Positions 15,457 to 24,563 of a stretch of 64,000 nt of DNA are shown here, piece after piece. The position numbers and the translations under genes are program-made. Source of the stretch: Archangium gephyra (GTDB taxonomy: Bacteria; Myxococcota; Myxococcia; Myxococcales; Myxococcaceae); NCBI GenBank assembly GCA_003243425.1, contig QFQP01000001.1, positions 434,001-498,000 of the forward strand, read 5' to 3'. Each line of letters starts with the position of its first letter. The first letter of the stretch is position 1. Below the pieces are notes generated by a model. It did no database searches and was not told the DNA's origin. It saw nothing but the letters and a program-made list of their open reading frames with translations.

Positions 15457-16415
15457 TTCCCGCTCCGCAGTTTCGCGATGAGCTCCACGCGCGAGCTGCC
15501 CCCGAGCTTCCTGGCCGCGCTCGACAGATGCGTGGCGACGGTCGACGTCGAGAGACCCAGCTCGTAGGCGATGAGCTTGTTGGCGTGACCCAGCGCCGCG
15601 AAGCTGGCGACCTGACGCTCACGCAGCGTGAGCCCATCGGCGCCGAGCGACGGCGTGTTGCGGCGAGCGACGTAGTAGCGGCGACCATCGCGGTCGAAGT
15701 GGTCCACGAGGCTCCAGCGGCCGTCGACCATCACCTTCCACTGTTCGAGGTTCTGGTCATCGCCGCGCGCCGCGCTCGTACGAGAGCGATCGATGGCGAC
15801 CGCTGCGGCCCGCAGCGCCGTGCGCACCGCGAGCTCCCTGGCGTCACCTTCGGCGTGCGCGACGAGGCCGCCGGGTTCGATCACCGCGTCGTCGAAGCGG
15901 GTGAGCTGTTTGCGCAACCGGAACGCCGCCGCCACGTGCGCAGCCAGGCGTTTCCACCGCGGGCGGAGCTCGCGCGCCGCGCGTTGTCGCTTGCTTAAGG
16001 GAACACCGAGCACACAGCCCACGCCCGTCACGTCTTGCGCGTTGATGCCCAACGCATCGTGGATGCCGTGCTTGCGCGCGACGTACTGGCCCATCGGCAG
16101 CGCTTCGAGGAACTGCCGGCCCAGCAACTCGGACAACGTGCCGATGGAGCTGTTGATGAAGGTGCGCTCCACCGCGTCCCACGGAATGGTGGGAATCAAC
16201 GTACGCATCGCCTCGAGCTGCTGCACCGTCATGCCCAGGCCGGCGATCTCAGTGAAGGTGACCTGCGCTCCGCTGCTGGCGTCGTACAGCGCGGCCCACA
16301 TGCCGAAGCCGTCGTCGAGGTCTGCGCGCGAGGCGCCGAGAATGCCCTCGAGCCAGGGCTGCGTGTCGAGGTCGACGCGCCACGCCGCTTCCACCACGCC
16401 GATGGCGCCGCTCAC
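15453..16415 (-). CDS. LuxR-type regulator with long N-terminal sensory region
   Basis: 320 residues from GTG 16415, which overlaps the previous gene's stop (GTGA). The last 65 residues are a LuxR helix-turn-helix: LTLRERQVASFAALGHANK, then ELGLSTSTVATHLSSAARKL. Residues 1-250 show no receiver domain (no clustered Asp/Lys); they look like a GAF/PAS-like ligand-binding region. A longer open frame continues upstream in the same phase, but it runs through the neighbouring regulator and is unlikely to be translated as one protein. Probably controls itself and the cupin gene. Confidence 0.82.
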   Translation of the reverse strand: MSGAIGVVEAAWRVDLDTQPWLEGILGASRADLDDGFGMWAALYDASSGAQVTFTEIAGLGMTVQQLEAMRTLIPTIPWDAVERTFINSSIGTLSELLGRQFLEALPMGQYVARKHGIHDALGINAQDVTGVGCVLGVPLSKRQRAARELRPRWKRLAAHVAAAFRLRKQLTRFDDAVIEPGGLVAHAEGDARELAVRTALRAAAVAIDRSRTSAARGDDQNLEQWKVMVDGRWSLVDHFDRDGRRYYVARRNTPSLGADGLTLRERQVASFAALGHANKLIAYELGLSTSTVATHLSSAARKLGGSSRVELIAKLRSGK

Positions 16416-16678
16416 GTGCGCGTCACCAGCTCGGCCCGCGAATGCACACCGTATTTCCTGAACACGCTGGCGACTTGATTGGCCACCGTGCGCACCGAGC
16501 TGCGCCGCTGTCGGGCGATGTCGGCGTTGCTCGCGCCGCGCAGCAGCAGCTCGAGCACCGCGCGCTCGGCAGGTGTCAGTCTGGGCGGCGCCGCGGCTTC
16601 GGGGGCCGGCTCGCTCCAGACGGCGTACTCCGCTCCGTTGAGTCGGAAGGTCATCGTGCGTTTCACGAGGTGACGCAC
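16412..16678 (-). CDS. Stand-alone LuxR helix-turn-helix protein
   Basis: About 88 residues, little more than a LuxR DNA-binding domain: RLTPAERAVLELLLRGASN followed by IARQRRSSVRTVANQVASVF and RKYGVHSRAELV. The N-terminal 25 residues are too short for a sensor. GTG 16678 is used; an ATG eight codons in gives an 80-residue form, and no strong ribosome site separates them. It is the first gene of the operon with the larger LuxR and the cupin. A mini-regulator beside a full-length one suggests they compete or form mixed dimers at the same operators. Confidence 0.75.
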   Translation of the reverse strand: MRHLVKRTMTFRLNGAEYAVWSEPAPEAAAPPRLTPAERAVLELLLRGASNADIARQRRSSVRTVANQVASVFRKYGVHSRAELVTRT

Positions 16679-16788
16679 AGCGTCTCGCAGCGCTTCGAGA
16701 AAATCTATTGGGCTTGAAATCGTCGCTGCGAGGAGTCGCCCCTCGTTTCACCGTCACCGTTTCTCGGTGTTGTGGTTGACTCGCTCGC

Positions 16789-17499
16789 GTGAAACACCCC
16801 GAAGACAAGGGCTCGTTCAGCACCGACATCGGTGACGACGTGCTCCAGGAAGCCCTGAAGGCCGTCGAAAAACGTACCGGTGGCTCGAAGGAAGAAGCAG
16901 CCCCGGCGCAGGAAGTCGCGGCGCCCACCAGCGGTGATCCGCGCGACGCTGAAATCGCCGACCTGAAGGCCCAGCTCGAGTTCTCTGCGGCCAAGGGCCG
17001 GGAGCTCATGGGCAAGTTGAAGGACGAGCACGAGAAGATGCTGCGTGCCGCCGCCGACCTCGAGAACTTCAAGAAGCGCGCGCAGCGGGAGAAGGAAGAG
17101 GTTCAGCGCTTCGGCATCGAGAAGCTGCTCAAGGACTTCCTGCCGGTGTTCGACAACTTCGATCGCGCGCTCGACGCCGCGAAGTCGCCCAGCGACTACG
17201 AGAGCTTGAAGAAGGGCGTCGAGATGATGCGCAAGCTGTTCGAAGACACGCTCGGCAAGCACGGCGTGAAGGCGTTCTCGGCGAAGGGTCAGGCCTTCGA
17301 CCCCAACCGTCATGAAGCGATGACGGCCATGGAGACGTCGGACATGCCGGCCAACCACGTGCACTCCGAAATTCTGCGTGGGTTCACGTTGAACGACAGG
17401 CTCGTGCGCCCGGCGCTGGTCGTGGTGTCACGTACGCCGACCGCGCCTGCAACTGTGGAAACACCGCCCGCCGGCACGCCGGACAGCGGACAGCCGTAA
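16789..17499 (+). CDS. grpE: GrpE nucleotide exchange factor
   Basis: 236 residues from GTG 16789. The acidic N-terminus is followed by the long dimerising coiled coil (about 60-120: LKDEHEKMLRAAADLENFKKR) and the beta-domain with the family block FDPNRHEAM and the closing LNDRLVRPALVVVS. GrpE releases ADP from DnaK, whose gene begins 12 bases downstream. The C-terminal 25 residues are a Pro/Thr-rich extension. A CTTGAAA that resembles a heat-shock -35 lies at 16713. The absence of dnaJ recalls the grpS-sglK pair of Myxococcus xanthus (social motility), but orthology cannot be shown here. Confidence 0.93.
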   Translation: MKHPEDKGSFSTDIGDDVLQEALKAVEKRTGGSKEEAAPAQEVAAPTSGDPRDAEIADLKAQLEFSAAKGRELMGKLKDEHEKMLRAAADLENFKKRAQREKEEVQRFGIEKLLKDFLPVFDNFDRALDAAKSPSDYESLKKGVEMMRKLFEDTLGKHGVKAFSAKGQAFDPNRHEAMTAMETSDMPANHVHSEILRGFTLNDRLVRPALVVVSRTPTAPATVETPPAGTPDSGQP

Positions 17500-17511
17500 T
17501 TCGAGGGGGAC

Positions 17512-19338
17512 ATGGCAAAAGTCATCGGGATCGATCTCGGTACGACCAACTCGTGTGTCGCGGTGATGGAGGGCGGTGAGCCCGTCGTCATTCCGAACAG
17601 CGAGGGCAGTCGCACCACGCCGTCGATGGTTGGTTTCACGGAAGGTGATGAGCGCCTCGTCGGGCAGATCGCCAAGCGTCAGGCGGTCACCAACCCCGAG
17701 AACACCATCTACGCGGTGAAGCGTTTGATGGGTCGCGCCTTCGATTCGAAGGAGTCACAGCGCGCGCGCAGCATGGTGCCGTACCGCGTGGTGGCGTCTG
17801 ACAACGGCGACGCGTGGGTGGAGATCCGCGGCAAGAAGTACAGCCCGCCCGAGGTCTCTTCGATGATCCTCACCAAGATGAAGCAGACCGCCGAGGACTA
17901 CCTCGGTGAGCCGGTGACCGAAGCCGTCATCACCGTTCCTGCCTACTTCAACGACGGTCAGCGCCAGGCCACCAAGGACGCGGGCCGCATCGCCGGCTTG
18001 AACGTGCTGCGCATCATCAACGAGCCGACCGCCGCGGCGCTCGCCTACGGCCTCGACAAGAAGGACGACGGCAAGACCGAGAAGGTCGCCGTGTACGACC
18101 TCGGCGGCGGCACGTTCGATATCTCGATTCTCGAGCTCAACTCCGGCGTGTTCGAGGTGAAGTCGACCAACGGCGACACGTACCTGGGCGGCGAAGACTT
18201 CGACAACCGCATCATCGATTTCCTCGCGGACCGCTTCAAAGGCGCCAACAACGGCATCGACCTCCGCAAGGACCGCATGGCGCTGCAGCGCCTCAAGGAA
18301 GCGGCGGAGCGCGCCAAGCACGAGCTTTCCAGCGCGACCGAGACCGAGATCAACCTGCCGTTCATCACCGCCGACCAGACCGGGCCCAAGCACCTGCAGG
18401 AGATGCTGGACCGCAACACCTTCGAAGGGCTGGTGAAGGATCTCGTCGAGCGCTCCATCGAGCCCTGCCGCATCGCGCTCAAGGACGCAGGCATGCAGGC
18501 CTCGGCGGTCAATCAGGTGCTGCTCGTGGGCGGCATGACGCGCATGCCGGCCATTCAGCGCAAGGTGAAGGAGTTCTTCGGCAAGGAGCCGCACAAGGGC
18601 ATCAACCCCGACGAGGTGGTCGCCATCGGCGCGGCCATTCAGGGCGCGGTGCTCAAGGGCGAAGTGAAGGACGTGCTGCTGCTCGACGTGACGCCGCTGT
18701 CGCTGGGCGTCGAGACGGCCGGTGGCGTCAGCACCCGCATCATCGAGAAGAACACGACGATTCCCTGCAAGAAGTCGCAGGTGTTCTCGACCGCCACCGA
18801 CAACCAGCCGCTGGTGAGCGTGCACGTGCTCCAGGGCGAGCGCGAGATGGCGAGCGACAACAAGACGCTGGCGCGCTTCGAGCTGGTGGGCATTCCCCCC
18901 GCGCCGCGTGGCGTGCCGCAGATCGAAGTGACCTTCGACATCGACGCCAACGGTCTGGTGCACGTGTCCGCGAAGGACCTCGGCACCGGCCGCGTGCAGC
19001 AGGTGCGAATCGTCTCGAACTCCGGTCTGACCGAGAAGGAGATCCAGCAGATGATCTCCGACGCGCAGTCGAACACCGAAGGCGACAAGAAGAAGAAGGA
19101 GCTCGCCGACCTGCGCAACAACGCCGACGGGCTCATCTACACGACCGAGAAGTCGCTCGAGGAGTACGCCACGTTGCTGGGCGACAAGGACAAGGGCGAG
19201 ATCAAGAGCGACCTCGAGAACCTCAAGAAGCAGCTGGGCACCAACGAGCCCGCGCGCATTCAGGACGCCATCAAGCAGCTCGAGGGCAGCGCCTACCGAA
19301 TCGCCGACGCCATCTACAACGCAGAGTCGAAGAAGTAG
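17512..19338 (+). CDS. dnaK: DnaK (Hsp70) chaperone
   Basis: 608 residues with a complete ATPase domain (IGIDLGTTNSCVAV at the start, VYDLGGGTFDISI, LVGGMTRMPAIQ), a substrate-binding domain (LLLDVTPLSLGVETAGG at about 385-401) and a helical lid. It ends at YRIADAIYNAESKK and lacks the disordered acidic tail (…EEV/EEVD type) of housekeeping DnaKs. GGGGG-type ribosome site before ATG 17512. The lack of a tail and of a neighbouring dnaJ suggests a specialised Hsp70, such as SglK of M. xanthus, rather than the main heat-shock copy; this is inference. Its stop shares one base with the following kinase start. Confidence 0.95.
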   Translation: MAKVIGIDLGTTNSCVAVMEGGEPVVIPNSEGSRTTPSMVGFTEGDERLVGQIAKRQAVTNPENTIYAVKRLMGRAFDSKESQRARSMVPYRVVASDNGDAWVEIRGKKYSPPEVSSMILTKMKQTAEDYLGEPVTEAVITVPAYFNDGQRQATKDAGRIAGLNVLRIINEPTAAALAYGLDKKDDGKTEKVAVYDLGGGTFDISILELNSGVFEVKSTNGDTYLGGEDFDNRIIDFLADRFKGANNGIDLRKDRMALQRLKEAAERAKHELSSATETEINLPFITADQTGPKHLQEMLDRNTFEGLVKDLVERSIEPCRIALKDAGMQASAVNQVLLVGGMTRMPAIQRKVKEFFGKEPHKGINPDEVVAIGAAIQGAVLKGEVKDVLLLDVTPLSLGVETAGGVSTRIIEKNTTIPCKKSQVFSTATDNQPLVSVHVLQGEREMASDNKTLARFELVGIPPAPRGVPQIEVTFDIDANGLVHVSAKDLGTGRVQQVRIVSNSGLTEKEIQQMISDAQSNTEGDKKKKELADLRNNADGLIYTTEKSLEEYATLLGDKDKGEIKSDLENLKKQLGTNEPARIQDAIKQLEGSAYRIADAIYNAESKK

Positions 19339-20807
19339 TGGCGATGCCCGGTCAGCTGAAGTTCGAGTCGCTCGACGAGGAAGTCCGCTTCCTCCGCGGC
19401 CTGGTCTCGGTGCAGCGGCTGGCCGACGAGGTGCTCGAAGACTGCATCGAGCGTCAGCTGGGTCTGTCGGCGGCGCTCGACGTGTTCCTCTCGCAGTGCG
19501 CGCGCATGATTCACGCGCGTGGTGCCTTCGTTCAGGTGCTGGGCGCGGGTGGCCCGGTGCTGACGCGCGTATGGGGCAACGAATATTTCGACGCGTCGAG
19601 CTGGGCGGATCACCGGGGCGCGGTGCCGCTCGGTGGTCAGCGCACGGTGTTCGTGTCGGCGCTCACGTTGGGCAGCACCACGCTGGGCAGCATCGGCTTT
19701 CTGTTGCCGGGCGTGTTCGGCGACGGCGGGCAGCACGTGCTGGCGCTGGTCGAAGCCGTCGGAGAGATCCTCGACACCGCGATTCTGTCGTTTCTCGCGT
19801 TGTCTGAAGGGCACACGCCGCTCGAACGGCTCGAGACGCTGTCTGAATCGGGCGACCTCGGGCCGCGCGCGCGCTTCGGAAAGTACGAGCTGCTGCACCC
19901 GCTCGGCACCGGCGGCATGGCGCAGGTGATGGTGGCGCGCACCGTGAACCCCGCGGGCATCTCGCGGCTGGTGGCGCTCAAGCGCATTCTGCCGCGCCTG
20001 GCGGACGACAAGGTGATCGTCGAGCAGTTCCTCGACGAGGCGAAGCTGGGCATGCGCCTCAATCACCCGAACCTCGTCACCTTCTACGACTTCGGGAGTT
20101 CGGCTGGCTCGTACTTCATGGCCATGGAGCTGGTGCGCGGCGTCGACTTCGACAACGTCATCTACTGGCGGCACGGACCGCTGGCCCCGGCGTTGGTCAG
20201 CGCGGTGCTGATTCAGGCGCTCGAGGGGCTGCACTTCGCGCACGAGCTGAAGACCGAAGACGGCGCGTCGTTGCAGCTGGTGCACCGCGATCTGTCGCCG
20301 CACAACATGATGGTGGGCTTCGACGGGCGGGTGAAGGTGCTCGACTTCGGCGTGGCCAAGATGCGCGACCAGCGCACGGTGACGCTGCCGGGCATCGTGA
20401 AGGGCAAGCCGCTCTACATGTCGCCCGAGCAGGCGACCGCCGAGCGCATCGACCGCCGCAGCGATTTGTTCTCGATGGGCCTGATTCTGTACGAGGCGCT
20501 GCTGACGCGACGCGCGTTCGACCAGCGCGACGACACGAAGACCATGGAGTCCATCGTGAACGACGCGCTCGAGCGGCCTGAGGGGCTGCCGACGCCGTTG
20601 TGGCAGGTCATCGAGAAGGCGCTCGACAAGAACCCCAACGCCCGGTTCCGCAACGCGATGGAGATGGCCGAAGCGCTTCGTGAGGCGGCGCCGCCGATGC
20701 CGATGCACGAGCTCGGCGCGCTGCTCTCGCAGCGCTTCACGCGGCGGGTGACCGAGGTCGCCGGCTGGGAAAAATCGTCGGCGTCACTCGCCGCTGCGCA
20801 GCGCTGA
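19338..20807 (+). CDS. Ser/Thr protein kinase with N-terminal GAF-like sensory domain
   Basis: 489 residues; the GTG start overlaps the last base of the dnaK stop, with an ATG two codons in as an alternative. Residues 1-170 have the length and pattern of a GAF-like sensor. The kinase domain (about 180-450) has PLGTGGMAQVMVAR, VALKRILP, catalytic HRDLSPHN (316-323, serine in place of the usual loop lysine, common in myxobacterial kinases), DFGVAKM (Asp336) and YMSPEQAT. No transmembrane segment, so it is cytosolic. Its place in the grpE-dnaK transcript suggests phosphorylation linked to the chaperone or its clients. Confidence 0.9.
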   Translation: MAMPGQLKFESLDEEVRFLRGLVSVQRLADEVLEDCIERQLGLSAALDVFLSQCARMIHARGAFVQVLGAGGPVLTRVWGNEYFDASSWADHRGAVPLGGQRTVFVSALTLGSTTLGSIGFLLPGVFGDGGQHVLALVEAVGEILDTAILSFLALSEGHTPLERLETLSESGDLGPRARFGKYELLHPLGTGGMAQVMVARTVNPAGISRLVALKRILPRLADDKVIVEQFLDEAKLGMRLNHPNLVTFYDFGSSAGSYFMAMELVRGVDFDNVIYWRHGPLAPALVSAVLIQALEGLHFAHELKTEDGASLQLVHRDLSPHNMMVGFDGRVKVLDFGVAKMRDQRTVTLPGIVKGKPLYMSPEQATAERIDRRSDLFSMGLILYEALLTRRAFDQRDDTKTMESIVNDALERPEGLPTPLWQVIEKALDKNPNARFRNAMEMAEALREAAPPMPMHELGALLSQRFTRRVTEVAGWEKSSASLAAAQR

Positions 20808-20810
20808 GGT

Positions 20811-23081
20811 TCACTGCCGGTATTCCCAGGTGAGCCGCTCGTCGGTGCACGGCGTGGTCGACGTGCGGCAGTCGAGGCCACCGAAGAGCACCATCGTCTG
20901 GCGAACCGGGTCCCACGCGATGGCGGGCGCGCCGACGGCTTTGGGCCGCGTCGGCAGGTGCGTGTTCATCGCCGTCCACGACGAGCCGCTCCATTCCCAG
21001 GTCTGACTGGTGGTGGTGCCTGCCGGCCCGAGCGCGACGATGATGCTGCGGTTGCGCACGGTGTCGAACGCGATGTCACCGGTGGCCTGCTGCGGCCCGC
21101 CTCCCGCGGCGAGGTTCCAGCTGTTGTTGAACACGCGCATGCCGGTGTTGTCGACGAGCTGCAGCCGGTTGCGCACGGGGTCGAAGCCCGAGATGGCGTT
21201 GGGGGCGACCAGCGTTCCGGTGAACGTTCGCGCCGTCCAGGTGGTGCCGTCCCACTCCCAGAGCGCGCCGGTGCGCAGGCGCGTGACCACGACCCGCTGA
21301 CGAACCGAGTCCCACACCAGCGACGTGGCGTCGGCCTGGTCGGGGAGGGTGCCGGCCTGCGTGCGGAGCTCCCAGCCAGTGGGGCCGAGCTCCCACAGGT
21401 CGGTGACGTACGCCGAGCCGTTGTAGCCGCCGTAGAGCACCACGCGGTTTCGCACCGTGTCGTAGGCCATGCCGTGGAAGCTGCGCGCGGCGGGCGACGT
21501 GGCGGGCATCAGTTGTGTCCACGCGGTGCCATTCCAGGTCCACGTGTCGTTGAAGTACGTGCCTGAATCGGTGCGCCCGCCGAACAGCACCATCGCGCTG
21601 CGAGACGTGTCGTAGACCATGCGCGTCGAGAAGCGGCCGGCGGGCGCGGGCGTGCCGCTGGTCACCGGGTCGTGGGCCACCGACCACTGCGGCGTGATGG
21701 CCCCGGCGACGCAGCCCCGGGTGATGGCGTTGCCGCACCTGCCGCAGTGAGCGCTGTTGGTCTGCAGGTTCGCGCAGACGTTCTGCGTGGAACAGAAGGT
21801 CTCACCGGCGTTGGGGCAGTTGGGAGCGCCGTTGACGCAGGTGCGCGGCGCGGCGACCGTGGTTCCGCACGCCCCGCAGTGCGACGCGCTGGTCTGCAGG
21901 TTCGCGCAGACGTTCTGCGCCGGGCACCAGGTTTCGGCGGCGTTCACGCACGCCGGCGCGCCGTTGCGACAGATGCGCCCCGAAGGCACGACGGTGCCGC
22001 AGGTGCCGCAGTTGTTGGTGTCGTTCTGGAGGTCGACGCAGGTGCCGTTGCAGTTCGTGCGGCCGGTGGGGCAACGCGGTTCGTAGTTCGTGCACACGCC
22101 GCCCACCGGCACCGCTTCGTCGCAGGTGGAGCAGTTGGTCGCGGTACCCAATTGGCGGCACTGGTTGTTGCACACGCCGTAACCGGTCAAACCGCAGTGG
22201 AGCAGCATGGTGACCGTGGCGCTGCCCACGTTGCCGGCGAGGTCGAAGAACTCCGCACGGAAGTCGCGTTCGAGACCGTCGACGCCAGCCGCGGTCACGC
22301 CACGGACGGCCTGCATCGTCAGCCAGTCGAGGGCAAAGGTGTACGCGCCTGAAGCGCCAGACGCGGTGAAGACGCCGTAGGTGCCGCCGCTCACCGGGTC
22401 GACGAGACGGCCACCGACGACGTCCTGAAGTCCGTCGGGGTCGGTGACGAGTGCGCTGAAGGTCGATGCGCCGGGATCGTTGCGGTGAAGACGTGCAGGG
22501 AGAACCGAGAGCGACAAGATGCGTGGGCTGCTCGCAGTCGCAGTGCCGCCGCCGGTCGCGGCGCCACCGCCGGTCGCAGTGCCGCCGCCGGTCGCAGTGC
22601 CACCGCCGGTCGCAGTGCCGCCCCCGGTCGCGGCGCCACCGCCGGTCGCAGTGCCGCCGCCGGTCGCAGCGCCACCGCCGGTCGCAGAACCACCGCCGGT
22701 CGCAGTACCACCGCCGGTCGCGGAACCACCGCCTGACCCGTCACCGCCACCTGTCGCGAAACCACCGCCGGTCGCAGCGCCACCGCCGGTCGCAGTGCCA
22801 CCGCCGGTCGCAGAACCACCGCCCGACCCGTCACCGCCACCCGTCGCAGCGCCGCCGCCCGAGCCCGTGTCAGCGACGCACGCACTCAGCACGCAACGCT
22901 GCCCCGAAGCGCACGTCGCGCAGAACGAATTCACCGCGCCACACGCGTCGTTCTCCTGTCCCGCTCGACACACGCCGCTCGCGTCGCAGCAGCCCGTGCA
23001 GGTCGACGGTTCGCACTTCGGCTCGACGGGCCCACACGCCGAAAGGAGGCACAGCACGACCGCAATGGAGAGGTGGCGCAT
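20811..23081 (-). CDS. Large lipoprotein: Gly/Thr-rich linker, Cys-rich modules and kelch-like propeller
   Basis: 756 residues. The signal ends in lipobox LLSAC (Cys16). A small Cys-rich domain (about 20-70) is followed by a low-complexity linker of xATGGG hexapeptides (about 72-185), an Ig/cadherin-like region (about 186-295), two or three Cys-rich modules containing NCGTCG and HCGACG (about 295-465) and a kelch-type beta-propeller (470-750) with blades ending in MVLFGG, VVLYGG and MVLFGG. It is probably surface-exposed and binds a partner or polysaccharide. It stops 3 bases from the convergent kinase. No enzyme motif was seen. Confidence 0.85.
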   Translation of the reverse strand: MRHLSIAVVLCLLSACGPVEPKCEPSTCTGCCDASGVCRAGQENDACGAVNSFCATCASGQRCVLSACVADTGSGGGAATGGGDGSGGGSATGGGTATGGGAATGGGFATGGGDGSGGGSATGGGTATGGGSATGGGAATGGGTATGGGAATGGGTATGGGTATGGGTATGGGAATGGGTATASSPRILSLSVLPARLHRNDPGASTFSALVTDPDGLQDVVGGRLVDPVSGGTYGVFTASGASGAYTFALDWLTMQAVRGVTAAGVDGLERDFRAEFFDLAGNVGSATVTMLLHCGLTGYGVCNNQCRQLGTATNCSTCDEAVPVGGVCTNYEPRCPTGRTNCNGTCVDLQNDTNNCGTCGTVVPSGRICRNGAPACVNAAETWCPAQNVCANLQTSASHCGACGTTVAAPRTCVNGAPNCPNAGETFCSTQNVCANLQTNSAHCGRCGNAITRGCVAGAITPQWSVAHDPVTSGTPAPAGRFSTRMVYDTSRSAMVLFGGRTDSGTYFNDTWTWNGTAWTQLMPATSPAARSFHGMAYDTVRNRVVLYGGYNGSAYVTDLWELGPTGWELRTQAGTLPDQADATSLVWDSVRQRVVVTRLRTGALWEWDGTTWTARTFTGTLVAPNAISGFDPVRNRLQLVDNTGMRVFNNSWNLAAGGGPQQATGDIAFDTVRNRSIIVALGPAGTTTSQTWEWSGSSWTAMNTHLPTRPKAVGAPAIAWDPVRQTMVLFGGLDCRTSTTPCTDERLTWEYRQ
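22538..22860 (-). repeat. 18-base minisatellite encoding xATGGG hexapeptides
   Basis: About 320 bases of tandem 18-base units (plus-strand reading close to CCGCCGCCGGTCGCAGTG). They encode 15 copies of x-A-T-G-G-G, with x being Ala, Ser, Thr or Phe, and two copies of D-G-S-G-G-G. Units differ mainly at one codon, and the DGSGGG variant recurs with similar flanks, which suggests duplication of a multi-unit block. Because the unit is a multiple of three, copy-number changes lengthen the linker without a frameshift. Confidence 0.9.
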
Positions 23082-23160
23082 TCGGAGGACTCATACCCGC
23101 CCGCCCCCAGGCCACGTGCAGAGAGCGGCGAGAAGCGCATTCCCAAATCTGAGAAACGGT

Positions 23161-24522
23161 CTACGCGAGCAGCGCCAGCGCGTCCGACAGCGACTCCACG
23201 CCCAGCACTTCGAGCTTCGGTGCTTCGAGCCTTCGCGCGCTGCCTTTCGGAAGAATCACGCGGCGAAAGCCCATCTTCGCGGCCTCGGCGATGCGCGGCT
23301 CGACCTGCGCCACGGCGCGCACCTCACCGGCCAGCCCGACTTCACCGAGAATCAACGTCTGCGCGTCGACCGGTCGGTTCTGCAGTGACGAAACGAGCGC
23401 CGCGCACACCGCGAGGTCGCTCGCCGGCTCGGTCAGCGACATGCCGCCGGCCACGTTCACGAAGATGTCGCAGCCGATGAGCTGTACCCCCTCCTTCTTC
23501 TCGAGCACCGCCGCGAGCAACGCCACGCGGTTCGAGTCGACGCCGATGGCCGTACGTCGTGCGGTGCCGTAGCCGGTCGGAGCCACCAGCGCCTGGACCT
23601 CGACCAGAATCGGTCGCGTGCCATTGAGCGTGGACGTCACCACGCTGCCCGACGCGCCCTTCGGCCTCTCAGCGAGGAACAGTGATGACGGGTCGGGAAC
23701 CTCGGCGAGGCCCGAGCCCTTCATTTCGAACACGCCGATCTCATTCGTCGAGCCGAAGCGGTTCTTGTGCGCGCGCAGAATGCGGAACGGGTGCCCGCGC
23801 TCGCCTTCGAAGTACAGCACCGTGTCCACCATGTGCTCGAGCACGCGCGGCCCGGCAATCGAGCCTTCCTTCGTCACGTGACCGACCATGAACGTCGGCA
23901 CGCCGGTCTTCTTCGCGTACGCCATCAGCCGGCCTGCGCACTCGCGCACCTGACCCACGCTGCCCGGCGCGCTGCCGAGCTCCGCGAGGAACATGGTCTG
24001 AATGGAGTCGATGATGAGGCACCCGGGCGCCAGCTTCTCGGCGGCGTTGAGCACCTTCTCGAGGTCGGTCTCTGCGAACACGTGCAGCTGTTCGCTCGTC
24101 ACCCCGAGCCGCTCGGCGCGCATGCGCGTCTGCCGCAGCGACTCTTCGCCCGACACGTAGAGGGCCGGGCGATCGCGCGCCAGCTTGTCGACGGCCATCA
24201 ACAGCAACGTCGACTTGCCGATGCCGGGGTCGCCGCCGATCAGCACCAGGCTGCCCAGCGTCACCCCGCCGCCGAGCACACGGTCCAACTCGGCGATGCC
24301 GGTGAGCCGGCGCGCCTCGTGCCCCGACTCGACTTCCTTGAGCAGCACCGGCTTGCCCTGACCGCCACCCGTGCCCCACGCGGGCCGTGACTGGCTCGCG
24401 TTGGACAGCTCCACCTCTTCCACCAGGGACCCCCACGTGCCGCACTCGCTGCAGCGCCCCAGCCATTTCGCCGACTGGTAGCCGCAGCTCTGGCACGTGA
24501 AGTGTGTCTTCGTCTTCGCCAT
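23161..24522 (-). CDS. radA: DNA repair protein RadA
   Basis: 453 residues, the normal length. Zinc finger Cys10, Cys13, Cys24, Cys27 (CQSC, CSEC); Walker A GDPGIGKST at 97-105; the RadA-specific KNRFGSTNEIGVFEM block; and a C-terminal Lon-protease-like domain with GEVGLAGEVRAV. RadA is a DnaB-like ATPase that drives branch migration in recombination. It follows the kelch lipoprotein on the same strand with a 79-base gap holding nothing I recognise, and a 41-base gap separates it from the next gene upstream. Confidence 0.97.
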   Translation of the reverse strand: MAKTKTHFTCQSCGYQSAKWLGRCSECGTWGSLVEEVELSNASQSRPAWGTGGGQGKPVLLKEVESGHEARRLTGIAELDRVLGGGVTLGSLVLIGGDPGIGKSTLLLMAVDKLARDRPALYVSGEESLRQTRMRAERLGVTSEQLHVFAETDLEKVLNAAEKLAPGCLIIDSIQTMFLAELGSAPGSVGQVRECAGRLMAYAKKTGVPTFMVGHVTKEGSIAGPRVLEHMVDTVLYFEGERGHPFRILRAHKNRFGSTNEIGVFEMKGSGLAEVPDPSSLFLAERPKGASGSVVTSTLNGTRPILVEVQALVAPTGYGTARRTAIGVDSNRVALLAAVLEKKEGVQLIGCDIFVNVAGGMSLTEPASDLAVCAALVSSLQNRPVDAQTLILGEVGLAGEVRAVAQVEPRIAEAAKMGFRRVILPKGSARRLEAPKLEVLGVESLSDALALLA

Positions 24523-24563
24523 GCGCGGCTTCTACCGCGCGGGTCCGACAAGTGCGGGGGCGC

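Noticed and set aside
16713..16742. Heat-shock (sigma-32-like) promoter before grpE
   Set aside because: CTTGAAA matches a -35 element, but CCCC follows after 19 bases instead of about 13-14, so it does not fit the consensus.
22538..22860. CRISPR array
   Set aside because: The repeats are contiguous 18-base coding units with no spacers.
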